Below, piece by piece: positions 24,355 through 36,634 of a stretch of DNA of 64,000 bases; the stretch's first letter is position 1, and every line of letters begins with the position of its first letter. The notes below the pieces were generated by a model that saw only the letters and a list, made by a program, of their open reading frames with translations, made no database searches and was not told the origin of the DNA. A program made the translations under genes and the position numbers. The DNA lies in the NCBI RefSeq assembly GCF_002575655.3, contig NC_053039.3, forward strand, positions 220,863,622-220,927,621, read 5' to 3'. The DNA comes from Aegilops tauschii subsp. strangulata (taxonomy: Eukaryota > Streptophyta > Magnoliopsida > Poales > Poaceae).

Positions 24355-24368
24355 AAGCTTGGGGGAGT
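24355..24368 (+). other. Internal polypurine-tract-like copy in B
   Basis: AAGCTTGGGGGAGT, about 20 bp after the ORF stop, is identical in all 14 bases to the polypurine tract next to the 3' LTR (26361-26374). It may prime plus-strand DNA internally like a central polypurine tract, or be a fossil of the fusion that brought in the ORF. Confidence 0.7.
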
Positions 24369-26360
24369 ACGTATTTCCCACCGACATTACATTTATGTTC
24401 ACACACTCATTGCTAGATGTCGGTGCTCATACTCTTTCACTGTAATATCCATGCTAGTTTATTTTCTTTTTCTTGCTTTCTTCTTGTGTGTTTAATAAAC
24501 CTTAAGAAAAACAAAAACAAAATTAGTGTAGCTTTTAGTTAGTTTACCTTTCTTGCTGTAGTAGTAATAATTAAAAAGAAAACCCAAAAAGATTTCCCGT
24601 TCTTCGTTTGCTTGTTGGGAGCTTTCCCGTGTAAATAGTTTTATTTCTTTTCTTTTCTTTGTGGGTCAATAGGAGAAGACCATAATTAAATTATTGAAGT
24701 GGCTCTTATATGCATTATTGTTGATTTAACCAAGAGCCCATATTGCCTTGTCTTCTTCTGTTTATTGAATGCTCGCAGATTCCAGCTTAGTCCAATGCAC
24801 GTGCACTCTTATTATTTTCACATTGTTCGGTCGTGCAAGTGAAAGGCAATTATGACGATATATGATGGACTGATTGAGATGAGAGAAGCTGGTATGAACT
24901 CGACCTCTCTTGTTTTTGTAAATATGATTAGTTCATCGTTCCTAATTCAGCCTATTATGAATAAACATGTTTGCAATGACAATTAGAGATTATAGTTGCT
25001 TATGCCATGCTTGATTAGCTATGAGTTATAATGGTTTACCTTGCGTGCCAACATGCTATTAAAATGGTTGTGATGTGGTATAGTGGGGTGGTATCCTCCT
25101 TTGAATGATTTAAGTGACTCGACTTGGCACATGTTCACACATGTAGTTGAAACAAATCAACATAGCCTTCACGATATTTATGTTCATGGTGGATTATATC
25201 CTACTCATGCTCGTACTCAATGTCTATTAATTTTAATGCATGTTCATGACTGTTGTCGCTCTCTAGTTGGTTGCTTCCCAGTATTTTGCTAGCCTTCACT
25301 TGTACTAAGCGGGAATACTACTTGTGCATCCAACCCCTTAAAACCCAAAGTTACTCCATATGAGTCCACTATACCTTCCTATATGCGGTATCTACCTGCC
25401 GTTCCAAGTAAATTTGTATGTGCCAAACTCTAAACCTTCAAATGAAATTCTGTTTTGTATGCTCGAATAGCTCATGTATCAACTAGGGTTGTCCGTATCT
25501 TCCATGCTAGGCGGGTTATTCTCAAGAGGAGTGGACTCCGCTCCTCACTCACGAGAAAATGGCTGGTCACCGGGATGCCCAGTCCCATGCTTTATGCAAA
25601 CTAAATCAAAATAATTGCAAACAAAACTCCCCCGGGGCTGTTGCTAGTTGGAGGCACTCGTTGTTTCGAGCAAGCCATGGATTGATGCTTGTTGGTGGAG
25701 GGGGAGTATAAACTTTACCATTCTGTTTGGGAACCGCCTATAATGTGTGTAGCATGGAAGATATCGCCATCTCTTGGTTGTTATGTTGACAATGAAAGTA
25801 TGCTGCTCAAAATATTATTTATCTTTATTTCAAAATCGAGCTCTGGCACCTCTACAAATCCCTGCTTCCCTCTGCGAAGGGCCTATCTATTTACTTTTAT
25901 GTTGAGTCATCACCCTCTTATTAAAGAGCACCAGCTGGAGAGCGCTGCTGTCATTTGTATCCATTACCATTAATTTATATTGGGTATGACTATGACTGGA
26001 TCTCTTTTACCATGAATTACAATGTCTAGTCAGTCCTTGATCTTTAAAGGTGCTCTGCATTTATATTTTGCAGTCTTAGAAAGGGCTAGCGAGATACCAT
26101 CCTATTATATCATATTATGATTGTTTTGAGAAAGTGTTGTCATCTGAGATTTATTATTATTGCTCGCTAGTTGATTATGCCATTGACATGAGTAACATGA
26201 GACCTAAGAGTTATTGTGAATGTGGTTAGTCATAATCTTTGCTAAAAACATGAATGCCGGCTTTACATATTTACAACAACAAGAGCAAACAGAGTTTGTA
26301 AAGTTTTTCTTTATCACTTTCAGTTTATCAACTGAATTGCTTGAGGACAAGCAAAGGTTT
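24369..26360 (+). other. 2-kb non-coding region between ORF and polypurine tract of B
   Basis: No long frame and no recognised domain. It is well conserved with the same region of A (44846-46838), so it is a fixed part of the family, perhaps carrying cis signals. Confidence 0.7.
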
Positions 26361-26374
26361 AAGCTTGGGGGAGT
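26361..26374 (+). other. Polypurine tract of Gypsy B
   Basis: AAGCTTGGGGGAGT immediately precedes the TG of the 3' LTR at 26375. Confidence 0.9.
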
Positions 26375-27781
26375 TGATACGTCTCTGTCGTATCTACTTT
26401 TCCAAACACTTTTTCCCTTGTTTTGGACTCTAACTTGCATGATTTGAATGGACCTAACCCGGACTGACGCTGTTTTCAGCAGACTTTCCATGGTGTTATT
26501 TATGTGCAGAAACAAAAGTTCTCGGAATGACCTGAAACTCCACGGAACATCTATTTGGAAAATATTAAAAATACTGGAAGACAAATCCAAGTCAGGGGGC
26601 CCACACCTTGTCCACGAGGGTGAGGGGCGCGCCTGCCCCCCTGGGCGCGCCCCCCTACCTCGTGGCCCCCCTGACGCTCCACTGACCTCAACTCCAACTC
26701 CATATATTCACTTTTGGGGAGAAAAAAATCGGAGAGAAGGATTCATCACGTTTTATGATACGGAGCTGCCGCCAAGCCCTAAAACCTCTCGGGAGGGCTG
26801 ATCTGGAGTTCGTTCGAGGCTCCGAAGAGGGGGATTCGTCGCCGTCGTCATCATCAACCATCCTTCATCACCAATTTCATGATGCTCACCGCCGTGCGTG
26901 AGTAATTCCATCATAGGCTTGCTGGACGGTGATGGGTTGGATGAGATCTATCATGTAATCGAGTTAGTTTTGTTAGGGTTTGATCCCTAGTATCCACTAT
27001 GTTTTGAGATTGATGTTGCTATGACTTTGTTATGCTTAATGCTTGTCACTAGGGCCCGAGTGCCATGATTTCAGATCTGAACCTATTATGTTTTCATGAA
27101 TATATGTGAGTTCTTGATCCTATCTTGCAAGTCTATAGTCACCTACTATGTGTTATGATCCGGCAACCCCGAAGTGACAGTAATCGGGACCACTCCAGGT
27201 GATGACCATAGTTTGAGGAGTTCATGTATTCACTATGTGTTAATGCTTTGTTCCGGTACTTTATTAAAAGGAGGCCTTAATATCCCTTAGTTTCCATTAG
27301 GACCCCGCTGCCACGGGAGGGTAGGACAAAAGATGTCATGCAAGTTCTTTTCCATAAGCACGTATGATTATATTCGAAATTACATGCCTACATTACATTG
27401 ATGAATTGGAGCTAGTTCTGTGTCACCATATGTTATGATTGTTACATGATGAACCGCATCCGGCATAATTCTCCATCACCGATCCAATGCCTACGAGCTT
27501 TCCATATATTGTTCTTCGCTTATTTACTTTTCCGTTGCTACTGTTACAATCACTACAAAACCCAAAAATGTTACTTTTGTTGCCGTTACCGTTATTTCCA
27601 TATTACTTTGCTACTAAGTACTTTGCTGCAGATATTAAGTTATCCAGGTGTGGCTGAATTGACAACTCAGTTGCTAATACTTGAGAATATTCTTTGGCTC
27701 CCCTTGTGTCGAATCAATATATTTGGGTTGAATACTCTTCCCTCGAAAACTGTTGCGATCCCCTATACTTGTGGGTTATCA
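26375..27781 (+). repeat. 3' LTR of Gypsy B
   Basis: 1407 bp, TGATACGTCTCTGTCG..GGGTTATCA. It has the GC-rich block with CCACGAGG and CCTCGTGG and a CCATATATTCAC sequence, as in the 5' LTR. Confidence 0.95.
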
Positions 27782-27786
27782 CTGTT

Positions 27787-28646
27787 GATCTTGATAACAA
27801 ACAATCAAAGAATCAACGTTATGATAAGAGAGACTTCATTGCTAGGAAACATGGTAAAGAAAGAGAACCATGGGTTCAGGAACCCAGGCCTTTTCCTCCT
27901 AAACCATCCAGGAAAAAGGATGATGAGGATTTTGAGCGCTTTGCTGAAATGATTAGACCTATCTGCTTGCGTATGCGTTTGACTGATACGCTTAAAATGA
28001 ATCCTTATGCTAAGTATATGAAATTACTAATAAAATAAAGATACCGGAAGCTGAAATTTCCACCATGCTTGCTAATTATACTTTTAAGGGTGGAATACCA
28101 AAGAAACTTGGAGATCCAAGAGTACCAACTATACCATGCTCCATTAAAAGAAACTATGTTAGAACTGCTTTATGTGATCTTGGAGCCGGTGTTAGTGTTA
28201 TGCCTCTCTATTTATATCGTAGACTTGATTTGAATAAGTTGACACCTACTGAAATATCTTTGCAAATGGCCGATAAATCAACTGCGATACCTGTCGGTAT
28301 TTGTGAGGATGTGCCTGTTGTGGTTGCAAACTTTACTATTTTAACGGACTTTGTTATTCTTGATATTCCCGAGGACGATAGTATGTCGATTATCCTTGGT
28401 AGACCCTTTTTGAATACTGTAGGGGTTGTTATTGATTGCAACAAAGGCAATGTCACTTTTCATGTTAATGGTAATGAGCAAATGGTACACTTTCCGAGGA
28501 AACAACCTCAAGTCCATAGTATCAATTCTATTGGAAAAATTCCATCAATTATTATTGGAGGTTTTGAATTTCCTCTTCCTACTGTCAAGAAGAAATATGA
28601 TATTCTTATTGTTGGGGATGTGCATATCCCCGTTGAGGTAACCTAG
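27787..28646 (+). pseudogene. Retropepsin-like region of Gypsy A (continuation of gag-pro after B)
   Basis: Continues A's gag frame directly after the TSD: 'DLDNKQSKNQRYDKRDF' and the 'DFERFAEMIRPICLRMRLTDTLKMNPYAKYMK' linker. A small deletion near 28022, compared with B, shifts the frame. The second stretch (28065-28646) holds the protease domain, with CDLGAGVSVMPLYLY as the active-site region (DLGA, as in Athila-type proteases) and GRPFLNT near its end. The region ends at the TAG near 28645. Confidence 0.85.
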
Positions 28647-28854
28647 TGTTATTCGAAATTTCTCCGGTTCCATGTTATTCGAAAAGAGTTTGTTAACAAG
28701 ACTTGATCAACCTTGTTAGTGGATTCCTTTTTTATGAGCATGAGATGGATGAAGTTGGAAAGCACAACCTTCTATACCCTTATTTTACTTTCTGTTATTT
28801 AGATTAAATAAAGCAAAATAGTATTTTCTGTCTGTTTTCTGAATTATCCATGCA

Positions 28855-29030
28855 ATAAAAAAATACCCCAAAAATAAAAGTTCTCCAAATGCCCTGAAAA
28901 TGAAATATGAGTTTTTCTAGAATATTTGAGAATATTTGGCATTGAGAACACAACAAGGGGAGCAAGCACCTGGCCACGAGGGTCCAGGGCGCGCCCTCCT
29001 GCCTCGTGGGCCCTTGGTGGCCCCCCTCCA
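28855..29030 (+). promoter_or_regulatory. LTR-promoter-like block of Gypsy A, upstream of its ATHILA-like gene
   Basis: Same arrangement as in B: 'aataaaagttctc', 'aatgccctgaaa', then a GC-rich block. Here the hairpin arms are complete, CCACGAGG (28974-28981) and CCTCGTGG (29002-29009), as in the LTRs. The gene it would serve starts at 43717, now separated by element F. Confidence 0.5.
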
Positions 29031-29317
29031 CTTATTCTTGCACCACACACTTCTTCTTCCTCCCAAAAAAATCACCAACCAGCTCAAGCACGAGTTCTAG
29101 CTCATCTTGCTGCCATTTTCGATCTCCTTGCTCAAAGCTCCACTCACAAAACTGCTTTGGGGGATTGTTCTTCGGTATGTGACTCCTCCAATGGTCCAAT
29201 TAGTTCTTGTTCTAGTGCTTTATTCATTGCAAATTTTTGCTGCTGAGGTGACCCTGTTCTTGAGCTTGCATGTCAAATTTATTTGGTCCCAAGTAGATCT
29301 AATGCATGATATAGCTC

Positions 29318-30822
29318 TGATGACCCACAAGTATAGGGGATCTATCGTAGTCCTTTTGATAAGTAAGAGTGTTGAACCCAACGAGGAGCAGAAGGAAATG
29401 ATAAGCGGTTTTTAGCAAGGTATTCTCTGCAAGCACTGAAATTATCGGTAACAGATAGTTTTGTGATAAGGTAATTTGTAACGGGTAACAAGTAACAAGT
29501 GTAAATAAAGTGCAGCAAGGTGGCCCAATCCTTTTTGTAGCAAAGGACAAGCCTGGACAAACTCTTATATAGAGAAAAGCGCTCCCGAGGACACATGGGA
29601 ATTATCGTCAAGCTAGTTTTCATCACGCTCATATGATTCGCGTTCAGTACTTTGATAATTTGATATGTGGGTGGACCGGTGCTTGGGTGCTGTCCTTACT
29701 TGGACAAGCATCCCACTTATGATTAACTCCTATTGCAAGCATCCGCAACTACAAAAGAAGTATTAAGGTAAACCTAACCATAGCATGAAACATATGGATC
29801 CAAATCAGCCCCTTACGAAGCAACGCATAAACTAGGGTTTAAGCTTCTGTCACTCTAGCAACCCATCATCTACTTATTACTTCACAATGCCTTCCTCTAG
29901 GCCCAAATAATGGTGAAGTGTCATGTAGTCGACGTTCACATCACACCACTAGAGGAGAGACAACATACATCTCATCAAAATATCGAACGAATACCAAATT
30001 CACATGACTACTTATAGCAAGACTTCTCCCATGTCCTCAGGAACAAACGTAACTACTCACAAATCATATTCATGTTCATAATCAGAGGGGTATTAATATG
30101 CATAATGGATCTGAACATATGATCTTCCACCAAATAAACCAACTAGCATCAACTACAAGGAGTAATCAACACTACTAGCAACCTACAGGTACCAATCTGA
30201 GGCTTTTGGACAAAGATTGGATACAAGAGATGAACTAGGGTTTGAGAGGAGATGGTGCTGGTAAAGATGTTGATGGAGATTGGCCCCCTCCTGATGAGAG
30301 GAGCGTTGGTGATGACGATGGCGATGATTTCCCCCTCCCGGAGGGAAGTTTCCCTGGCAGAACAGCTCTGCCGGAGCCCTAGATTGGTTCCGCCAAGGTT
30401 CCGCCTCGTGGCGGCGGAGTTTCTTCCCGAAAGCTTGCTTATGATTTTTTTCTCAGACGAAAGACTTCATATAGCAGAAGATGGGCACCGGAGGGCCACC
30501 AGGGGGCCCACGAGGCAGGGGGGCGCGCCCCCCACCCTCGTGGCCAGGGTGTGGGCCCCCTCTGGTATTTTCTTTGCTCAGTATTTTCATTATTTCCAAA
30601 AATGACTTCCGTAGAGTTTCAGGACTTTTGGAGTTGTGCAGAATAGGTCTCTAATATTTTCTCCTTTTCCAGCCCAGAATTCTAGCTGTCGGCATTCTCC
30701 CTCTTCATGTAAACCTTGTAAAATAAGAGAGAATAGGCATAAGTATTGTGACATAACGTGTAATAACAGCACATAATGCGATAAATATCAATATAAAAGC
30801 ATGATGCAAAATGGACGTATCA
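29318..30822 (-). repeat. 3' LTR of Gypsy F
   Basis: Read on the minus strand it runs TGATACGTCCATTTTGC to GTGGGTCATCA. It contains the CCACGAGG/CCTCGTGG GC-rich block near 30500-30550. Confidence 0.93.
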
Positions 30823-30836
30823 ACTCCCCCAAGCTT
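30823..30836 (-). other. Polypurine tract of Gypsy F
   Basis: The minus strand reads AAGCTTGGGGGAGT directly before the 3' LTR, the same 14-mer as in A and B although F's LTR body is different. Confidence 0.9.
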
Positions 30837-31303
30837 AGACCTCGCTTGTCCTCAAGCGGAAGCCGATAACGATAAATATGTCCACATGTTTAGAGATAGA
30901 GGTGTCGATAAAATAAAATACGGACATGAGGGCATCATGATCATTCTTATAACAACAACCTATATGGATATTGTCATATGATTTCTTATGCTCAAGTAAT
31001 AATCTATTCACAATGTCAAGTATGAATCAGAAACTTCATTGAGAACCAGCAAACTATAATCTCAGTCATTGAAGCAATTGCAATTTATCATAACATCGGA
31101 AAGAGTCTATGTAAGAGCTTTTCAGCAAGTCCACATCTCAACTATCATTTAGTCTTTCACAATTGCTAACACTCACGCAATACTTGTGGTTACGGAGTTT
31201 TAATTGGACACAGAGAAAGATAGGGGCTTATAGTTTCGCCTCCCAACCTTTTACCTCAAGGGTAATGTCAACAATAATATTTCATGCTAACTTACATCCA
31301 ATT

Positions 31304-31350
<47 letters not shown>

Positions 31351-32402
31351 GATCTTTCCAACACAAGGTGCTTGCCAAAGGATAAAATGTAAAAGGAAAG
31401 GTGAAGATCACCATGACTCTTGCATAAGGGTAAGAGATAAAAGTAAAAGATAGGCCCTTCGCAGAGGGAAGCAGAGGTTGTCATGCGCTTTCATGGTTGG
31501 ATGCACGAAATCTTAATGCAAAAGAACGTCACTTTATATTGCCACTTGTGATATGGACCTTTATTATGCAGTCTGTCGCTTTTATTTCTTCCACATCACA
31601 AGATCATATAAAGATTATTTTCTTCACACTAATAGATCATGCATATTTAGAGAGCAATTTTTATTGCTTGCACCGATGACAACTTACTTGAAGGATCTTA
31701 CTCAACCCATAGGTAGATATGGTGGACTCTCATGGCAAAACTGGGTTTAAGGTTATTTGGAAGCACAAGTAGTATCTCTACTTGGTGCAAAGAATTTGGC
31801 TAGCATGAGGGAAAAAGGCAAGCTCAACATGTTGGATGATCCATGACAATATACTTTATTTCAGATATAAGAAAACATAACCCATTACGTTGTCTTCCTT
31901 GTCCAACATCAACTCTTTAGCATGTCATATTTTAATGAGTGCTCACAATCATAAAAGATGTCCAAGATAGTATATTTATATGTGAAACCTCTCTTTCTTT
32001 ATTACTTCCTATTAATTGCAACAATGACCAAAACTATGTTTGTCAACTCTCAACAACTTTTAATCATCATACTCTTTCTATGTGAAGTCATTACTCTTCA
32101 TAAGATCAATATGATCTCTTTATTTCTTTTTGTTATTTCTCTTTTCTTTTATTCCCTCAAGATCATGGCAAAATAATCAAGCCCTTGACTCAACACTAAT
32201 CTTTATTATATAGCTCATGGACTCGATTACATAGAAAAATCATAAAGCAAAACTCAAAACTAGATCATACTAAAATTTTATTCTACTAGATCAAGATATT
32301 ACTAAAAGGATCGAACTAAGAAAAACGGTAAAGATAGGAGTGTGATGGTGATACGATACCGGGGCACCTCCCCAAGCTTGGCAGTTGCCAAGGGGAGTGC
32401 CC
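30837..32402 (-). other. 3' non-coding region of Gypsy F
   Basis: About 1.5 kb without a convincing frame. It includes an (AT)21 run at 31306-31347 and, at its upstream end (32365-32379), a second polypurine-tract-like sequence (minus strand AAGCTTGGGGAGGTG), so F repeats the arrangement of A and B. Confidence 0.65.
31306..31347. repeat. (AT)n microsatellite
   Basis: Twenty-one AT dinucleotides without interruption inside the 3' non-coding part of F. Confidence 0.95.
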
Positions 32403-32937
32403 TGTAACACCCCGCATGTAACTTGCCATATTTGTAACTCCGACTCTTGCCATTTCCGGCTATGTGTTATGATTTTCCCTCCATTGTCGGGTTTTGTCTT
32501 TCGTTTTGCATTTTGTCATGTCGTGCATTTTCATATCATGTCATCATGTACATTGCATTTGCATACGTGTTCGTCTCATGCATCCGAGCATTTTCCCCGT
32601 TGTACGTTTTGCAATCCGGCGCTCCTATCTCCTCCGGTGCACCCCTCTTGTTTTCTTTCATGTGCGGGTGTCAAACTTTCTCGGAATGGACCGAGGCTTG
32701 TCAAGTGGCCTTAATATACCACCCGGAGACCACCGGTCAAGTTTCGTTCCATTTGGAGGTCGTTTGGTACTCCAACGGTTAACCGGGCATCCGCAAAGTC
32801 CATTTGAGTGTCCAGCAAAAACCCCCCTCAAAACCAGCCCAAAACCCACCAAACTCTCTTCCATGCTCTAGGGCGTTCGATCACGATCGTGTGGGCGAAA
32901 ACCGCACCTCATTTGGAGCCTCCTAGCTCCCTCTACC

Positions 32938-32944
32938 TATAAAT
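32938..32944 (+). promoter_or_regulatory. TATA box of the 4.2-kb LTR
   Basis: TATAAAT in the context CTACCTATAAATATGTG, about 30-60 bp upstream of a pyrimidine/CCCTAG-containing leader and the GC-rich first exon. It would drive plus-strand transcription of the LTR. Confidence 0.7.
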
Positions 32945-33008
32945 ATGTGGGCATCCCGAAATACCAATCTCAGTCCAAACCCTAGCTTCGTCCCTCCGCG
33001 CGCCGGAC

Positions 33009-36000
33009 ATGTCCGCCCGGCGCCGGACAAAATTCCCGCGCGTCCGCCGCCGCCACGTGTCGCCGTCGCCCGCGCCGTACGCCGCGGCCCGCCCGGCCTG
33101 CGCGTCCGCCGCAGCCCTCCTCCTCGCGCCCGAGGCCGCGCGCCTCCGGTCGCCGCCGCCGGCGCCGCCGCGCTCTCCGCCTCGCCGCGCCGCCGCCGTG
33201 CTCGCCGGCCGGCCCCGCCGACCTCGGCCCCGCCGCCCGCGCCACCGCCTCCGGCCTCCCTCCGCCGGCGCCGCACCGCGCCCCCTCCCTCCGGCCGCCG
33301 CCCCGCCTCGCTTTCCCTCTCCTCCGGCCGTCGCCGACGGGCCCGAGCCCGAGCTCCCTCGGCTGCAGCCCAGATCCGATCGGTGAGCTCGCGTTGACTT
33401 TTCCCCCCATTCCCCGTAATTTTCTCCAAGTCCTGATTTTCCTACAGCATATGCCTCTGTTCACAGCTCCATAACTCCTTGCATGTAGCTCCGATTTGCG
33501 CGTGTAATATGTCAAATTGTCTGTCCCGTGATGCTCTACATTTTGTTCAATTGCACCATGTTCATAAGAGGTCATCTTGATGCCCAAATCTCTGTTGGAA
33601 GAGGGCTAGTTGCTGTTATCTTCTGGTTCTTAACAGAACTTGGAAATTTGTCATTTTTGTATCATTAAATCTGTGCATCTTATGGGCATGAGCTCTACAT
33701 GTGTTTTGAATTATGCCATGTCATCTTTCCAAGGGTGGATGCCATGTATTTTTGTGATCTCTATGGTGACTAGCACAGGCATGCAAAGTAGGCTCCGTAA
33801 TGTTTCTGATTTCAGGGACTTAGTGATTTCTCTAAGTCCTTGTCTGCTGTTATTTTGTTGACATGTAAACTTGATACTACAGAGAGATCCATGCATATTT
33901 TGGAGATGTTCAGTAAGGATGTTTTGTAGCTATAGTTGTAGTTGATCCATTCCTGCAATTGTTTGCAATTATGGGGTGCCGTAGCATGCCTCAATCTTGC
34001 TCTACTTTTGCTATAAAATATTTCTGGAAGATTCTTAACATGATATTCATTTTTGCCAAGCTCATTGTAGTTGATCCACACATGGTATGCTTTTTTTCTT
34101 GCCATGGATAGCTTCATAAACATGCCATATTGCTGTAGGAGTGCTTGGTTTGTCATGCATTGCTCTGTAGTGAGTGCATCAAGCTCACAAAGAGGCCTAC
34201 ATATTATTATTTCTGCCATGCTCTGTTTTCTGCTAAGTCTGAAACCTGATAACGAAACTTGCTATGTTTACATGCTTGCCATCATATCTTCTAGTCCTTT
34301 TTGGCTTATGGTCAGTAAAGGACTTTTATCATATGCATTTAGTAGAACACTGCCATGCCTTGTTTTGCTATGTTAAGTTCCTGTAGCATGTTGATTTCAT
34401 GCTCTGAACATTGCTACCTGATGCTGTTTTCTGCCATGTCCAGTTTTTCACTAAGTCTGTGATCCAGTTATCTTTTGCACTTTTGCCATGCTTGTTTGAG
34501 CTTGATATGTTGTGATCTAGCCGTAGCTCAGTGTTCATCTTTTGTCAAGAATCTCCTGTAGATTACTGTCATATGCTTTGTTGCTATGTTGGAGTACTGT
34601 AGTATTGTTGCTTGTTGCATTTTAAGTGCTATCATGCTGTTAATCGCAGATTCGTGTCATTCTTGTTTTGCTTGCCATTTGCAAACCGTGCATCCGTTTC
34701 CGGTGATCTTTATATCGATTTCGACCGAAATCATCTCATCTCTCCAGTGGCATGCTTGGTTTTCCAAGTTACTGCCATGATCATCATTTTCCTTCCGGAG
34801 CACGCATATGCATCGCACATCATATCTCGCATATCGTACATGTTTTGCATCATGTTGCTTGTGCATTTATCGTTGTTGATTGTGGTTCCATTTGTTTGTG
34901 TTCTTGTCTTGGGTAGAGCCAGGAGACGAGTTCGTGAACGAGGAACCTGTTGAGTACGCTTACGAGGATCAAGCTTTCGACAACTCTGAGAACCTTGCAG
35001 GCAAGATGACCACCCCTCGAAATCACTTCTATCTTTGCTTTGCTAGTTGTTCGCTCTATTGCCATGCTCCGCTACCTATCACTTGCTATATCATGCCTCC
35101 CATTTTGCCATGTCAGCCCCTAACCATCCTTTCCTAGCAAACCGTTGTTTGGCTAAGTTACCGCTTTTGCTCAGCCCCTCTTATAGCGTTGCTAGTTGCA
35201 GGTGAAGTTGAAGTTTGTTCCATGTTGAAACATGGATATGTTGGGATATCACAATATCTCTTATTTAATTAATGCATCTATATATTTTGGTAAAGGGTGG
35301 AAGGCTCGGCCTTATGCCTGGTGTTTTGTTCCACTCTTGCCGCCCTAGTTTCTGTGATACCGGGATTATGTTCCTTGAGTTTGCGTTCCTTACACGGTCG
35401 GGTGATTTATGGGACCCCCTTGACAGTTCGCCTTGAATAAAACTCCTCCAGCAAGGCCCAACCTTGGTTTTACCATTTGCGACCTATGCCTTTTTTCCCC
35501 GGGTTTTCTAGAGCCCGAGGGTCATCTTTATTTTAAACCCCCGGGCCAGTGCTCCTCTGAGTATTGGTCCAACCTGTCAGTCGTCGGTGGCCACCAGGGG
35601 CAACTCTGGTCTGGCCTATCGGAAGCTTGGACAATCCGGTGTGCCCTGAGAACGAGATATGTGCAGCTCCTATCGGGATTTGTCGGCACATTCGGGCGGC
35701 TTTGGTGGTCTTGTTTTACCATTGTCGAGATGTCTTGTAAACCGGGATTCCGAGACTGATCGGGTCTTTCCGGGAGAAGGTTTATCCTTCGTTGACCGTG
35801 AGAGCTTATGATGGGCTAAGTTGGGACACCCCTGCAGGGTATTATCTTTCAAAAGCCGTGCCCGCGGTTATGAGGCAGATGGAAATTTGTTAATGTCCGG
35901 TTGTAGAAAACTTTTCACTTGACCCAAATTAAAATACATCTACTGCGTGAGTAGCCGTGATGGTCTCTTCTCGGCGGAGTCCGGGAAGTGAACACGGTCT

Positions 36001-36336
36001 GAGTTATGTTTGACGTAAGTAGGAGTTCAGGATCACTTCTTGGTCATTGCTAGATGACGACCGTTCCATTGTTTCTCTTCTCGCTCTTTCTTGCGTATGC
36101 TAGCCACCATATATGCTTATTGCCGCTGCAGCTCCACCTTATTACACCATCCTTTCCTATAAGCTTAAATAGTCTTGATCTCGCGGGTGTGAGATTGCTG
36201 AGTCCTCGTGACTCACAGATTCTACCAAACAGTTGCAGGTGCCGACGATGCCAGTGCAGATGATGGGGTCGATCTCAAGTGGGAGTTCGACGAGGAACGT
36301 GGTCGTTACTATGTGTCTTTTTCTGATGATCAGTAG
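33009..36336 (+). other. Gene-like spliced reading frame inside the 4.2-kb LTR (hypothetical)
   Basis: A possible first coding exon starts at ATG 33009 and is Ala/Pro/Arg-rich to the donor at 33383. Further exon-like pieces are 34917-35000 (acceptor TTGGGTAG; reads EPGDEFVNEEPVEYAYED; ends at a GC-type donor AG|GCAAGA) and 36239-36336 (acceptor AGTTGCAG; reads [19 protein letters not shown] and ends SFSDDQ-stop). The middle exon near 35202 is uncertain. I recognise no protein family; the acidic tail pieces look like constrained coding sequence. Whether this is a real LTR-encoded peptide or a captured gene fragment cannot be told from here. Confidence 0.3.
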
Positions 36337-36634
36337 TGGAGCCCAGTTGGGACGATCGGGGATCTAGCATTTGGGGTTGTCTTATTTTCATCTGGATTTT
36401 GACCGTAGTCGGTCTATATGATTGTATTTTGGATGATGTATGAATTATATTTATGTATTGTGTGAAGTGGCGATTGTAAGCCAACTCTTTATCCCATTCT
36501 TGTTCATTACATGGGATTGTGTGAAGATGACCCTTCTTGCGACAAAACCACTATGCGGTTATGCCTCTAAGTCGTGCCTCGACACGTGGGAGATATAGCC
36601 GCATCGTGGGTGTGACATGCCCATACCCATGTGA

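Larger units (their letters stand above)
18250..27781 (+). mobile_element. Complete Gypsy retrotransposon B (same family as A) with TSD CTGTT
   Basis: 9532-bp element with LTRs 18250-19639 (1390 bp) and 26375-27781 (1407 bp), a complete tRNA-Asp primer site and a polypurine tract. The TSD CTGTT is perfect (18245-18249 and 27782-27786), and removing B rejoins the gag of A. Like A, it carries gag and a retropepsin-like region, then an ATHILA-ORF1-like gene, with no RT, RNase H or integrase. It is a nested insertion into a member of its own family. Confidence 0.96.
32403..36617 (+). mobile_element. 4.2-kb solo LTR with TSD TGCCC
   Basis: Starts TGTAACACCCCGCATG, ends GTGGGTGTGACA, and is flanked by identical TGCCC (32398-32402 and 36618-36622). 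No primer site, RT or second LTR is present, so it is best read as a solo LTR of a long-LTR Gypsy family (unnamed here). It contains a good promoter and gene-like exons: TATAAAT at 32938-32944, a very GC-rich segment (32985-33382), a donor CG|GTGAGC at 33382/33383, and acidic exons near 34917-35000 and 36239-36336. The many frames over the GC-rich part on both strands are low complexity. Confidence 0.88.

Noticed and set aside
31306..31347. (AT)21 run considered as an origin or attachment site
   Set aside because: Plain microsatellite in a retrotransposon 3' region; no supporting structure.
32923..33587. Long open frames on both strands over the GC-rich core of the 4.2-kb LTR
   Set aside because: They exist in nearly every frame, are Ala/Pro/Arg/Gly-rich and reflect base composition. 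Only the frame consistent with the donor site was kept, as a hypothesis.
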